From Apteryx mantelli (lineage: Eukaryota; Chordata; Aves; Apterygiformes; Apterygidae), in assembly GCF_036417845.1 (NCBI RefSeq), contig NC_089978.1:123844183-123908182 (forward strand): a stretch of 64,000 nt of DNA, in the 5' to 3' direction. Position numbers and translations under genes: made by a program. The notes under the pieces were generated by a model. That model made no database searches, was not told the DNA's origin, and worked only from the letters and a program-made list of their open reading frames with translations. Positions within the stretch are counted from its first letter, which is position 1, and each line of letters begins with the position of its first letter. Positions 36,406 through 48,605 of this stretch are shown one piece after another.

Positions 36406-39180
36406 AGTGTTTTCTGTTCTAAAGTAACTTAAAGGTACGCTGGAATTGTTTTTTGGACATGTTTGACTCTAGGTAAGACTTCTACACAGCAACAGAATGA
36501 AGGCTTACCCAGGTGCGAAACTAGATTTATTTAAAGAACATAGCAGTAGCTCATTTCATCTATGCAAATAACTTAGAATTTTAAGAGGTAGTTTTTGACA
36601 AACCTTGAAGTGTTGAAAGATAAATAAGCTCATCTCATCGGCACCTTTTTGATGCTAGCAATAGCAAGGAGCATGTTTGGAGTTTGATCCTCCAGTGTCC
36701 ACTTTTTTGTCTACAACTTATATTTAGGATGATGTACCTAAGAGTGTGCTGATGTTTCTAACAGCACTGGTTAGAAACTGATACATCTGCAGCGATTGTT
36801 GGATGTTGTCATGACTGCTAGAGTATACTGATGTCTTAGTCTTATGATAATTTAATGGTATTACTTACTATGTCATCTTTTGATCTCTGTCCCTCCTCCA
36901 TTCCAAATAGTTTTTGCTTCTGCCACCATATTTCTTTTTCTCTACTATTACTTGCTTCACTGTTCTACTGAATATTTGATATTTGAATGAATGCTAAGCT
37001 TGCTTTTAATAAAAATAGCTTCACACTGCTTTAGTTTGCCCCTCTACACACTTTTTTTTATAAGGAATACTCTAAAAACAGGTTACTGAGAGAGTGTAAA
37101 TCTACACTTGTCATTTCCTTTTTGTGTTGTGGTTATTTCTGAAGCTTTCTTTATACGTTAAGAATTTATTAAGTAATACATAAAAAGTTCTGTAGGTCTT
37201 TCTGTAATGGCTTGAAGAGGGAGCAAGTTTGAACATGTACTTTCTTAGATTAATTCAGTCATTTGAAAAGTATCACCCAAAAAGCCTTAAATATGTCTTT
37301 AGTTCAGTTATTTAAGCAAAGAGAGGGTAAAAAGCTGGAGGAATAATTCCCAGACTGTTTACAGTTCAGGGAGGAAAGCTAAATCTGGACCATAGCAGCA
37401 TTAGAAGTGCCTTAGAAAGAGTTGATGGGCCATGAAAGTTAATCCAGAAGTGGAAGCTGTGAGAACCACAGTGAATAATTTAATGAAAGCAGTGGTCAAA
37501 GTTAGAAAGGAAGTATAAATTGAAGGAGAATATTTACAGAAAGTATCATGCTCTTTAGCAAAATAAGTTGCAAGGAGAAGCAGCTGCTGAAAATTGGTGT
37601 AAATAAATAGCTGGAATAAACAATGAAGACTAAGAATATAGAAGCAACTAAATGTGCCTAAACTTCATTAAGCGTGCTTGCTGTTACGTGTGCAGTCAAT
37701 GAGAGAAGTGTGCGCTTTATTTTCTGTTAAAGTAATGTTCTGGCTGAACTGACAGGTTGAATTTAGGTAACTTGTTGAAGTTCTTTGACCTTAGAATTTT
37801 TAGAGGAAGAACATAATCAACAGTGCAAATGTTGTGAGAAACTTGAGGAATCGCTGTTATTGAGCAAAGCTACACAAATTGTTATGAAATTATGAAAACA
37901 TCCTTTTTCTCATGTATGTTTGAAAAACAGTAACAAATAGACTCTTGGACCTGTGCTTATTTGCTTGAGAGCTTGTTCAGGAAAGCTTTTACCTTTAATC
38001 ATCTCAGAAGGTCTGAATATTGCATGTGATTGGTGTGTCAGCCAAATTGAAATATTTTTTATTTATATTTTACATACCATCATTAATGCTATTCAAACAA
38101 TTTTGATGTGTGAGGCTAGGCAAGAGCCTGTTGATATGTATTTTATTTTGACTTTACTTTGTTCCCAGTATGGAACTAGGCTATAAATAATTCCTTCCAG
38201 CTCAATCAAATTAGGATAGTAGTACTTTATGCTCTGATGTCTCAGTGCTTAGCTTTAGATTTTTATTTTTTTTCCCCTTCCCACTTAAGATCTCAGTCTG
38301 GAGAATAGTTTAATGTAATGCTCCATTAAAGTGCTCTTCTATTGATTCTCCAAAAGTACTTTTTGCTGCTTCTCCAATGGTAGTTGGTCTAAGACCATGA
38401 CAATACAGTCATTTTAATTCCTCTTTAGTCTACATCACTTCTGAGGTGGTAATAGCCAAATATGTATTGACCTGGCTTCCCCAGACGAAAGCACATGCTA
38501 GCTTATGAGAAGCAGCGGCATGGGGCAGCTGGGCCATGGGGCTGGCCCCTTCCTCTTGGTGTAGCATACAAGTTATGCCATGCTAAAAAGGCTCACTAAC
38601 TATGAGCTAAGCTCAGGCATGGACCAGCATGTCACTGAACTGTTTCTTTTACAGTGACTTTTTTCTTCATAAATTTGGCACATTTCTGGACAAGTCCAGC
38701 CACTTCTGCTTTAACAACAGGTGTTGGCCCTTTGCACAAAGGGTTTTTTCTGTTTTATAACTGTTTTCAGGACTGCTAGCGCTCCTTCAGGACCTGAAAT
38801 GCTCTCAGGGCTTTGTATGTGCTCTTGAGCTCTGTGGCAATGTGTTCTACATGGATTTTGAAGGCCCCAATATGTTTTCCTGAGAAGACAAAACTGTCTG
38901 ACACCTGGAGGCATGCATATTACATCAACAGTGTCTCACTGTTTCAAGCTACTGCTGCATAATGACTCCCAGAATGTGTTGCATAAAAATGAATCCTTTC
39001 TATAAAAGCTTACCATCTGATGAGGTTAAGTTCTAAAGATGAATGTGAACACTGTCAGTTATTTAGTGAAATAAATCTCTCTCTAATTTCTTTAAATACT
39101 TGTTAAAAATGACAATGTAAAACCAGTATGAATTAAAATATCAATTATAATATTGGAAGGAAGACACCCTCCCTGGGAGT
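36406..39180. other. Intergenic region between the convergent 3' ends
   Basis: AT-rich, no exon, RNA gene or repeat that I recognise. It separates the HJURP and TRAT1 3' ends by about 3 kb. Confidence 0.5.
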
Positions 39181-39186
39181 TTTATT
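39181..39186 (-). terminator. Possible TRAT1 poly(A) signal
   Basis: TTTATT on the + strand (AATAAA on the -) lies about 776 nt past the TRAT1 stop and is the first canonical hexamer I find. An ATTAAA variant at 39,457-39,462 is a nearer alternative. Confidence 0.35.
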
Positions 39187-39961
39187 TTTACAAATCGTTT
39201 GCCAATATCTTTACAGACTGTTGAATACGGACAGATACAGCATTATGTTAGTAGAGGAGCAAAGATTTGAGATGTGTTCTGGTATTGTTCACAAAAGGAA
39301 ACTAAAGGCGTATAAGGATATTAAGTTTTGCTGGATGTACAACTACTAATTTAAACAAGTTGTTAAATTATTCTCTGATTAGCTTTAGATATATTGGCAT
39401 ATTACTGTAGACCAGTCACAATGGGAAAGTACAAAATGGTGAATAGCAGAACAGTTTTTAATTGAAAAATCAACTATATCCTTAGCTGTGCAAATGTGAA
39501 ATTCCATTTGTTTCCAAAGTGTGTTGTTAAAACCACGTTGCTAAAACTTAAGTAGAAAAAGAGTGAAAATGTGCTAGAGCTCTACAAACAACCGAGCGGG
39601 TATTTTGGGACTGACTGACATAGGAATGACGTATGCGTGGTCTTTTGAAGCAAAGGATTAAATTTTACTGGAATAAATACTAGGTCAATGCTTCTTTGGA
39701 GTCAAATTCTGAGATACCAGCACCTACAACTCCATTCCAAAACATCTTTGGAAGGGTAGGTCCTTCAAAGTGATAGTCTGGATCTGTAGTTACTTCCAGC
39801 GTAGTCCATAGATACGCTTGGAAGACAGTTTGAACACTTAACTTACCTGTTTTACACCATTGATATGTCAGTTTGCCAGGATATTATAATCACTCATTGT
39901 TCCTCCAGAATGAACAAGCAGATCTCACTTTACGATTGCATACTTGCTTCATGAATCCACT

Positions 39962-40222
39962 TCAAATGTTCTCCTTTGCAGTATGAATCAAACCCATTAA
40001 TCTGATGGGATCATCATGAATAGCTTCTGCCTTTGCTGTGTTTTCAGCAGCCAGCTGCTCACTATTGAGATAAATGCTGACTTTGGAAGGCATGATGGTG
40101 GCTTTAGATGGTCTTTCTTCTTGATCTTCTAATGAAGGCTCTTGCTTTCTCCTTGGTTTTCTGCGTTTTCCCTTGATACTGTGATCAAGTGAGGCATAGC
40201 ACATCTGATTGGCAGTCTCCAC
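39962..40222 (-). CDS. TRAT1: TRAT1 last coding exon
   Basis: Acceptor aatttccttctag, phase 0, 86 codons then TGA at 39,964-39,962. It begins [20 protein letters not shown] and ends [18 protein letters not shown]. The human tail reads [19 protein letters not shown] at the start and [20 protein letters not shown] at the end. The middle is divergent, Glu/Lys-rich and probably disordered. Confidence 0.93.
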   Translation of the reverse strand: METANQMCYASLDHSIKGKRRKPRRKQEPSLEDQEERPSKATIMPSKVSIYLNSEQLAAENTAKAEAIHDDPIRLMGLIHTAKENI

Positions 40223-43200
40223 CTAGAAGGAAATTCACTTTGTATTTAACATTCAGTAGTAATGCTTGCCTTAAAATTATATCTAAGGCTTTGCGTATGT
40301 CCGTATTATGTGACTGAAGTTTACCAAAGCTAGCTGTAAATGAACTTGTAGAAAGCACAAATGTTTAAGCTGTGGCAGCAGAGAAACCAGACCAATGTAC
40401 CCTAATGGTAAGTGACTCATATTCTTAAGGTAGTGGTGGTAAGGAAAAATTCATCATTGTATCATCAGAAAGATTCTCTATTGGAAAAAGGGTATCCTAT
40501 TAATCCCTGTTCTTTGGGATGCAAGACATTGTTTGGCCTGTGTGGGTTTTTTTTTTTTTTTCCCCCACCATTTTATTTATTAGAATCCAGTCACTAGCAA
40601 CAATGTTTTTCACCAGCTTTGTATGTATGGGAAAGCCAAATTCTTGTCTGTATATACAGTCTGTTTTCCAGTGCAAAATCTGTGCTGTGTGTGTGTTTCC
40701 TCTGCTTCTCTCGATGAGTTTTTCAAGCAAAATTGTGCAGCACTTTTGATATAGGAACTTAATGGATGATTGTGTTTCTGTGAGTTTTATGAAAACAAGT
40801 GTCTAGGGAAAGGATATTTGTGCCCCCCTGGAAGTATGTTGGGGGAAGAGAGAGGCTGGAGTCACTTCTTAAATACCTGGAAAGCAACAAAGGAATTGAT
40901 ACTATGAATGCTTCAATTACAGAAAAATTTCAGCTGAAGCTTGCATGTTTTTAGGCATCCAAGTAATTCAACAACAAAATACAAATCAATAGAAGATCAG
41001 GCTTCTTTCATTTGTTAAGGCATACAGATTTTATGCTGGGCAGGAGAGAGTTGATCAAATAAATGATTGTCATGTGACTCAGCCTGTATTTTTATTTGAT
41101 TGATGACCAGAAGAAATAAAATTAATTCCTTACATAAGCCAAGGCTGTAGCTGCAGGCTTAATTTAGCCTGTTCTGCATGCTTGAGACTGAGCTTTATCA
41201 TGCCATATGGATGGAAACGAGCTACCTATAATTCTCCTCTTTAGCAACCCAGACTGAACAAAGGGCCAAATCTGTGCTTAAATTCACTGATGAATTGAGG
41301 CATGGTAATTTTTGTGATGAACAGCATGAAGATTTTTCTTATGTGTTGTCATGGGATAAACACAAGAGCTCTGAGACAGACCAACATACTCTAATTCAGA
41401 AATCCAAAATCAAGTTAAAAAATAGATACCTGTAGTTCGTTAACTGGCCTTTGGGGCTGGGACTTCATTTGCTCGTAACAACATTCCTCTAGAATTGATC
41501 AAAACACGCACGCACACACACACACACACACACACACAAAAAAAGTTTTAGTTATTAAAACACCCTACTGATGATTTAAAGATCAACCAGATCCTCCCTG
41601 TTACAGAACGAACTCCACCCAAGTTTCTTTTGGTAGAAGTTTTGTTTTGTTTTGAAGTCTCACAGATAGATATCTCCCTCTACTTATAGAGGGGCAAATA
41701 GCTAGGAAATTCGGATATGTGTGCTCTGAAACCAGAAATCTTTTTCTATACTTATGGATGTGAATTTTCTCATTATTCTGCAAGTGGATGTCATTTTAGG
41801 CTCCTAAGTGAACATCTTACAGGATGGGATAACATCATATTTGGCATATTTGTTAGTGCAGGCAATCTTTTCAGGTATGAGGCTATGCAGAGTCCAGGAG
41901 GAACACTTGTTGGCTGAGAATGATGCTGTGAGTTGCAGGAGTTAGTGATTAAATTCTATTCCTGACTCTGCCTTTAGTTTTTTTGTGATTTTAATTCAAG
42001 TTATTTTCTCATGCCACATCTCATTTTAGACATCAGTAAAATAGATTACTTAAAGTTTTGAGGCTTATATATTGTCAATGCATTCAAGTGTTGGTGTAGC
42101 AAAATTTAGGCAAATTCTATATGTGAAAACTGATTTTTTCTGTTAAAGTACTTTAGTTCAGTTTTGCTTAACCCCAAATAAGACTAGCAAAAAAGTTGCA
42201 TCCATGTTACCTAATACCTGCTTTAACATTGTAAAGGCTCTGAGACACATGCTTCAATGTATCTAGCTCTAGCTGCAGAGTTATGTGATATTACTGCCAT
42301 TAATGTTGTACCTTTCTGCCAGGCATTATTACCTCAGTTCAGCAAAGCAGAGGAAAGCTATGCCTGCCCACCATTCAGCCCCTGTGGGCTCTGTTTGCCC
42401 ATATCACTGATGTGCAAGTTTGCAACAAGAGATGGATCTGTGAATAGCCACAATAGAAAACAGTAAGTGTATCTTTCTGCCAACTTCTGTGTGGGCAGCA
42501 GCTTTGGGCAGAGGGTAGTTTTGTCTTAGACTGCTTTAATGTGCCTGAATAAAGCTGTTACTTAAACAGATGCAGCTCTACATGTAGAAAAGCTCTTGGT
42601 TTTGAGATATTTGGCTGAACAAGAGCATTTGGATTGTAAAAAGTCAAACCCAATGTGTGATCTGGTCTTACAAATAGTAATGCAGTATGGTGGTTGGTGG
42701 TTCTATTCTCAAGTAGGGATTAATACAGCAATTAAAAAGCAGTTGATTCTCATGTTTGCTATTGAAGAAACACAGAACATGTTGATCATTCTGCTTTTAA
42801 CCGTGCATTTATTATATCCACCAAATAGATGTTCTTTAGGTGAAGCTTACCTAAAATATCTTGACTGAGATTGCCATAAACTGGGTCATCTTCTGTATAA
42901 TAGTCATCATAGCTAGAATGGGAATGGAGAAATACTTTTAATTGACATAATAAGCTTAATTTAGGACCCCACTATTCTACTCTAAGCATTTTACATATAT
43001 ATAGCAATAGCAGATTGTATGTGGCCTGCAAGACAGGACAAAAAATATGGGAAAAAATAATAGTTTTACAGAAGGGGAAGAAAGGGTATTGTCCATATTC
43101 TGAAGAGAGACCTGCTCTCTAATGAAGAATTGAACTCTTATTTCCTGTATCTTAGTTAACATAAATCTAATCTCAAGATTACTAAGATACTGTTTGATAT

Positions 43201-46200
43201 AGTTCTGGAAATAGTAATAATCACTTAACTTCAGTGAAATAAATCAGTGAAAAGAGGACTGAAAAGGGATTCATGGGTCAGTGTGTCCAATCTCTTACTC
43301 TATCTTGCAGGCCTACCATATAATCCCTTTAAGAACTGCATCAAACTTTTCTAATCCTGCTACTCATTTTTACTCTGACTGCTCTGATATGGAGCTTTCT
43401 TTTGCCAACAGAAACTTATTCAGGCAAGATACCCGTTTCTTCTGGAGCCGAAGTCCTTTAGCCCAGAGAAATGTGCTCCCTTTCAGATGATCACCCCTTT
43501 CATGCATCAGCAGCTGAGCCTTGCCTTTACAAGCTACATGTGACAGGTCTAGGGGAAGGAGGAACAGGTCAAAGAGGCCATGCCCATATAGTCATGTGAC
43601 ACAGCAGGAGTGCATCTATCAAGTGAAACAATTCATGCTCAGGAGTGGTAAACAACACCATATGCATTTGGGAGGGGTTAAATTTGCATTAGCTCAAGCC
43701 TGGTCCCAGGCACTGAACTCCTGTGAGCAGTTGGAGTATGTGAGGAACAGTCCTGGAGCATGGCTTCTAGCTGAGTTTCATCTGAAAGGAAGCCAGTTCA
43801 TGTGCTCCAAGATCGCTTCTCAATATGAACCAAAGTGCTAAATGGGGCTCTTTAGGTTTTCTTAAAAAGTGCACTCCTGATTCAAACTAAAATACTTATG
43901 TGGGCACACCTAGAAAAGACTACAGCAAAGTTCAGCTTTAGGTATTTGATGGCATTCTGTATTTCATGACCTCGTGTTGCTTGAAAGTGTTTTTAAGTAT
44001 GTTTGTGAAAATGAGAATTGTAAGTGGGAAGTACTGGGTGACCCTGTCCCCACTGCATTACTTCATCCTGTTGAAGAGGCATGGTATAGGGATGCAATAT
44101 AACACCACTTTTCAGTGATATTCTTTAACTGAACAGACTCAGTAATATACGAACCGACAGACTTCCCAATTTCAAGTAAACATGTAGCTGGATTGTTGGG
44201 AGGGGGGATAGGGTTTGGTTTTGTTCTGTTTTCCAAGGACCTTTTACGTTTGAGGTGGGATGAAATTCTTTCCATCTGTTTTCTAAAGCAGTTATTTTGA
44301 TGTGGAGTGAGAGAAACAGACTGGTAACATATCATAAGCCATACAGCAGTTGCGAGCAACGTAAACAGACTGTTTTAAGGCTTTTGAATGGAATGCGTAA
44401 AAGAGGGGTATGAAGTGTAAATACATATAAATTACTGCTCCACAAGTATACAGCATCAGACTGTAATTTTATAATTTATCATAGTGTTCTAAGAGCTCCA
44501 TTTAATTATTAGAGAGTCATTGAGACTGAGTGATAGTAAATAGTTTTAGCTCAATATCTTTCACTTAAATATATAAAATTTGTCATATTAGTATGACATT
44601 ATTTGATTATTGGTAAAATGAATGCAGTGCCAATGCAATATTTTTCCTGCTTTCTTCAGAAAACATTTATTCATAACCACCCCACTCTCTGATATTTCTA
44701 GGCAGGTTTCATGGAATTTCCTCTGTGCCACCCTCCAAAGCCATCTATCATTATTTTTTGCTTATTTTACCCATGTTGGAAAGAAACGTTTTTTATCCAA
44801 CCTACCTTGGACTGTAGTCTTCATAGTCTTTATACATTTTAGCTGGAAAATGTGTTAAAAAAATAAAGAAAGTGAAAAGAAAGGGAAATGTACTACTGTT
44901 GAACATTTCAGATTTTTGTCTTAACTGCTCTTGATATCAGTGTAGAGAGTAAAATTGAAACCTCTAGGCTCTCAGCAACTTCAATTGTCCCCCTTCTCTA
45001 CTCAAATACTTTTAATTTAAGACTACTCTAAGAAACACTTACAAATCCAAGCCCTGCTTGCAGACTCTGTTTATGTTAGGACAATCCTTCTTCCAGGCCC
45101 CATTTTCTTAAGCAGTGCATGTGTATAACAAAGACAGTCCTTTCCCTCTAAAATATAGGAACGTTGTCAGAGTATGCAGGGATGCGATGAGGAAGGCTAA
45201 GGCCCGTTTGGAATTAAATCTGGCAAGGGATGTCAAGGACAGCAAGAAGGGCTTCTTCAAATACATCAGTAGCAAGAGGAAGACTAGGGAAAATGGGGGC
45301 CCCCTGCTGAATGGGGTGGGTGCCCTGGTGACGAAGGATGCAGAGAAGGCAGAGTTACTGAATGCCTTCTTTGCTTCAGTCTTTCCTGCTCAGGCCAGCC
45401 CTCAGGAACCCCAGATCCTGGAGGCAAGAGAGAAAGTCTGGAGGAAGGAAGACTTTCCCTTGGTGGAGGAGGAGTGGGTTAGAGATCATTTAAGCAAACT
45501 TGACACCCACAAATCCATGGGCCCCAATGGGATGCACCCACGAGTGCTGAGGGAGCTGGCGGATGTTATTGCTAAGCCACTCTCCATCATCTTTGAAAGG
45601 TCATGGAGGACAGGAGAGGTGCCTGAGGACTGGAAGAAAGCCAGTGTCACCCCAGTCTTCAAAAAGGGCAAGAAGGAGGCCCCAGGGAACTACAGGCCAG
45701 TCAGCCTCACCTCCATCCCTGGAAAGGTGATGGAGCAGCTCATCCTGGAGGCTATCTCCAAGCATGTGGAGGAAAAGAAGGTGATCAGGAGTAGTCAGCA
45801 TGGCTTCACCAAGGGGAAATCATGCTTAACCAATCTGATAGCCTTCTATACTGGAATGACTGGCTGGGTAGATGAGGCGAGAGCAGTGGATGTTGTCTAC
45901 CTAGACTTCAGCAAGGCTTTTGACACTGTCTCCCATAGCATCCTCATAGACAAGCTCAGGAAGTGTGGGCTAGATGAGTGGACAGTGAGGTGGATTGAGA
46001 ACTGGCTGAATGGCAGAGCTCAGAGGGTTGTGATCAGTGGCACAGAGTCTAGTTGGAGGCCTGTAGCTAGCGGTGTCCCCCAGGGGTCAGTACTGGGTCC
46101 AGTCTTGTTCAACTTCTTCATCAGTGACCTGGATGAAGGGACAGAGTGCACCCTCAGCAAGTTTGCCGATGATACAAAACTGGGAGGAGTGGCCGATACA

Positions 46201-48597
46201 CCAGAGGGCTGTGGTGCCATTCAGAGAGACCTGGACAGGCTGGAGAGGTGGGCAGAGAGGAACCTCATGAAGTTCAACAAAGGCAAGTGCAGGGTCCTGC
46301 ACCTGGGGAGGAATAACCCCCTGCACCAGTACAGGTTGGGGGTTGACCTGCTGGAAAGCAGCTCTGCAGAGAAGGACCTGGGAGTGCTGGTGGACACCAA
46401 GTTAAGTATGAGGCAGCAATGTGCCCTTGTGGCCAAGAAGGCCAGTGGTATCCTGGGCTGCATCAGGAAGAGTGTTGCCAGCAGGTCGAGGGAGGTGATT
46501 CTCCCCCTCTACTCAGCCCTGGTGAGGCCACATCTGGAGTACTGTGTCCAGTTCTGGGCTCCCCAGTACAAGAGGGATGTGGCACTACTGGAGCAAGTCC
46601 AGCGAAGGGCCACAAAGATGATTAGGGGACTGGAGCATCTCTCTTATGAGGAAAGACTGAGAGAGCTGGGCCTGTTTAGCCTGGAGAAGAGAAGGCTGAG
46701 AGGAGATCTTATCAACGTGTACAAGTATCTGAAGGGAGGGTGTCGAGAGGATGGGACCAGACTTTTTTCAGTGGTGCCGAGCGACAGGACGCGAGGCAAT
46801 GGGCACAAACTGAAACACAGACAATTCCATCTTAACATGAGGAAAAACTTTTTCACTGTGAGGGTGACAGAGCACTGGAACAGGTTGCCCCGAGAGGTGG
46901 TGGAGTCTCCTCTGGAGATATTCAAAACCTGCCTGGATGCAATCCTGTGCAAGGTGCTCTAGGTGACCCTGCTTGAGCAGGGGGGTAGGACTAGATGATC
47001 TCCAGAGGTCCCTTCCAACCTCAGCGATTCTGTGATTCTGTGAAAATGCATTCTAACACATAGGACTGATTCCTTGTTTCTTCCTCCTCTTTCTTCTGCT
47101 TCATCTTTTTCTCTGGCTGGTGCATCAAGTGTTTATATTACAAGATGAAGGGTTCATTCATTTTACTACATTTTTTGTTTGTATCTCTGAAAGAGAGATC
47201 CCATGATCCACAGATGAAGAAACTGAAGTAGAGGCGCAATGGCTACAAACAGATTATTTTTTCCCTGGAGCTTGATTAATAAGAACTCAGGAGTGCCCAA
47301 CTTTCTATCCTGTGCTCTAGGACTCCAGAATCTGCCATAAGTAAGATCTGATTTCATGAATGCTGCAACATCAGCCAGTCTGATTGCAACCTTGCTTAAG
47401 TTTAGTTTTGTAAATAACTGATTTTTCATCATAGAAATACCTGTCTAGTAACACTAGAAGACAAAACAAACAAAAAAACAATCCCCTCATGCAACTCTCA
47501 AGCAGCTATTTTAGTATCCTGTAGTTGCACCAACTCTCTTATTCTTGGTGAATTCAGTTTATAAGCATAGGCCTTCTGCTTATGTAAATTATGCATGCAT
47601 ATGGATATGTTTAAAGTGGTCAGATCCACCAGTGTTTGCCTGCCCACTCTTACGATACAGCACAGGTGCCAGTTTTCCTGCGTGAAGGTGATTGTTCCTG
47701 AAAAGGAGTAGAGAGGATTGTACAACTGAGTAACTATATAATTGTATGTATAAGGCAGGTCGTACTGGCATAATCCTGTTAATTAAAAAAAAAAAAAAAG
47801 TCATAGTTAAAATTAATCAGAAATAGAGTATGACTGGGGTCACCATGTAACATAAATTAAACAAATTATTTCCTTATTGTTAGTGACACATTGGTTTAAC
47901 AGCTACATTAGGATCCCACAATGAAAAGCACTTGGAAAATTTTTTCAAAATTGATTAAATATAAAATGTGTATGAAATCTGAAACTCAAATGAGCATTCA
48001 GGAATTTGGGGAGGAGAAAGTTTTTTCAAATACATTTTGTATTAGCACAGTTACTTAAAATCATTTTTTAAATTCAAGCATGGATGTGAAATTAGTTACA
48101 AGAAAAGTACACCAAAAAAAAAAGAAAAAAGAAGAAGGAATAATACACTTTTAAAACATATTTTTAAAAAAAAATTATCCAGTACTAAATTCTTCACTTT
48201 GTACATGTTCTGTTGTTTTTTGTTACAGAATGAATTTGGATAGTTGTTTATAGCAGGGTGTTGGGCAGCTAGTAATCATTCTGTAATCATATCTAACTGT
48301 CCTTAAAAAAAAAGAAAAAAACATTTTTTTAAACCATCAGGTCCTCACTACTAGAATCATTTTTGCCAAAAGATGACTTTCAGTTTCAAAAGAATCAATT
48401 TGTTGGCTTGACATCTCCTAGCAGCAATGACTTTCTCTACAGGTACTTTCAAACACTTAACCTCCATTCTTTACAGAGGGACATCACTTACCTTCTCGCT
48501 TCTTTTTCATATAGTGTGAAATATTCAGTATCAGTGAAGCAATCAGAGCCAAACTCAGAAAGGCCAAAATTCCCCAGACAGAAATATGGCAGTCCAT
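39962..48597 (-). CDS. TRAT1: TRAT1 (TRIM), TCR-associated transmembrane adaptor (whole coding span)
   Basis: TRAT1 is a disulfide-linked transmembrane adaptor of T cells that associates with the TCR-CD3-zeta complex and recruits PI3K. Five coding exons on the - strand give about 174 residues (human 186). There is a very short N-terminal ectodomain with one Cys at residue 3, a membrane helix at about residues 7-27 and a basic stop-transfer KKKR. The cytoplasmic tail has tyrosine motifs YTED, YGNL, YEQM (a YxxM site for PI3K p85) and [21 protein letters not shown] and [12 protein letters not shown] match human TRAT1 almost exactly. All junctions are GT-AG with matching phases. It is convergent with HJURP, and a CR1 sits in the first coding intron. 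Confidence 0.92.
41430..41488 (-). CDS. TRAT1: TRAT1 fourth coding exon (PI3K YEQM motif)
   Basis: 59 nt between acceptor atcaattctag and donor ACAG|gtatct, phase 1 in and 0 out. It encodes [20 protein letters not shown], matching human DENCYEQMKARPEKSVNKMQ. YEQM is the p85-binding site. A long (TG)n tract lies just upstream of the acceptor. Skipping this exon would shift the frame of the last exon. Confidence 0.92.
41503..41538. repeat. (CA)n microsatellite; (UG)n in TRAT1 pre-mRNA
   Basis: About 17 CA units with two CG interruptions. Read on the TRAT1 strand it is (TG)n, starting about 16 nt upstream of the exon carrying YEQM. Confidence 0.95.
42851..42912 (-). CDS. TRAT1: TRAT1 third coding exon (YGNL motif)
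   Basis: 62 nt between acceptor attcccattctag and donor TTAG|gtaagc, phase 2 in and 1 out. It encodes [20 protein letters not shown] then L, matching human DEYYIEDTPIYGNLDDM. Y-x-N (YGN) is a Grb2-type SH2 ligand. Confidence 0.9.
44806..44842 (-). CDS. TRAT1: TRAT1 second coding exon
   Basis: 37 nt between acceptor acattttccag and donor CAAG|gtaggt, phase 1 in and 2 out. It encodes [12 protein letters not shown], corresponding to DKMYSYSSDHTR of human TRAT1. It is short but is fixed by phase and by the neighbouring exons. Confidence 0.85.
45115..46962 (+). CDS. CR1 ORF2 fragment: reverse transcriptase (615 codons, open)
   Basis: One uninterrupted frame; the first dozen or so codons are host flank. 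RT landmarks are [20 protein letters not shown] near residue 192, [18 protein letters not shown] near 260, [13 protein letters not shown] near 320 and the catalytic FADDTKLGG near 350. A CR1 C-terminal region rich in Arg and Leu follows ([20 protein letters not shown]). The stop is about 80 nt before the 3' repeat. The N-terminal APE endonuclease is absent, so the copy should not be autonomous. No known host function is implied. Confidence 0.9.
   Translation: MHVYNKDSPFPLKYRNVVRVCRDAMRKAKARLELNLARDVKDSKKGFFKYISSKRKTRENGGPLLNGVGALVTKDAEKAELLNAFFASVFPAQASPQEPQILEAREKVWRKEDFPLVEEEWVRDHLSKLDTHKSMGPNGMHPRVLRELADVIAKPLSIIFERSWRTGEVPEDWKKASVTPVFKKGKKEAPGNYRPVSLTSIPGKVMEQLILEAISKHVEEKKVIRSSQHGFTKGKSCLTNLIAFYTGMTGWVDEARAVDVVYLDFSKAFDTVSHSILIDKLRKCGLDEWTVRWIENWLNGRAQRVVISGTESSWRPVASGVPQGSVLGPVLFNFFISDLDEGTECTLSKFADDTKLGGVADTPEGCGAIQRDLDRLERWAERNLMKFNKGKCRVLHLGRNNPLHQYRLGVDLLESSSAEKDLGVLVDTKLSMRQQCALVAKKASGILGCIRKSVASRSREVILPLYSALVRPHLEYCVQFWAPQYKRDVALLEQVQRRATKMIRGLEHLSYEERLRELGLFSLEKRRLRGDLINVYKYLKGGCREDGTRLFSVVPSDRTRGNGHKLKHRQFHLNMRKNFFTVRVTEHWNRLPREVVESPLEIFKTCLDAILCKVL
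45155..47043 (+). mobile_element. CR1 LINE, 5'-truncated, 1.9 kb
   Basis: A non-LTR retrotransposon of the chicken-repeat-1 family. The 3' end shows the diagnostic GATGATCTCCAGAGGTCCCT and CCTTCCAACCTCAGCGATTC segments followed by the octamer-like repeat ATTCTGTG twice, with no poly(A). It is 5'-truncated within ORF2, so the endonuclease half is missing. The homology begins near 45,155, but the exact junction needs a consensus. It lies antisense to TRAT1 in its first coding intron. The open frame points to a fairly young copy. Confidence 0.93.
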
Positions 48598-48605
48598 TTC
48601 TGCAC
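48492..48605 (-). CDS. TRAT1: TRAT1 first coding exon (start codon, membrane segment)
   Basis: Read on the - strand, acceptor gattttctttcag precedes a short 5' UTR piece, then ATG at 48,597-48,595. It encodes [20 protein letters not shown] then [15 protein letters not shown], ending GAAG|gtaagt in phase 1. The human counterpart begins MSGISGCPFFLWGLLALLGL and continues to NISHYVEKQRQ. The acceptor implies an upstream non-coding exon that I could not place. Confidence 0.9.

Noticed and set aside
45486-46952. Several - strand and alternative + strand frames
   Set aside because: Shadows of the CR1 reverse-transcriptase frame.
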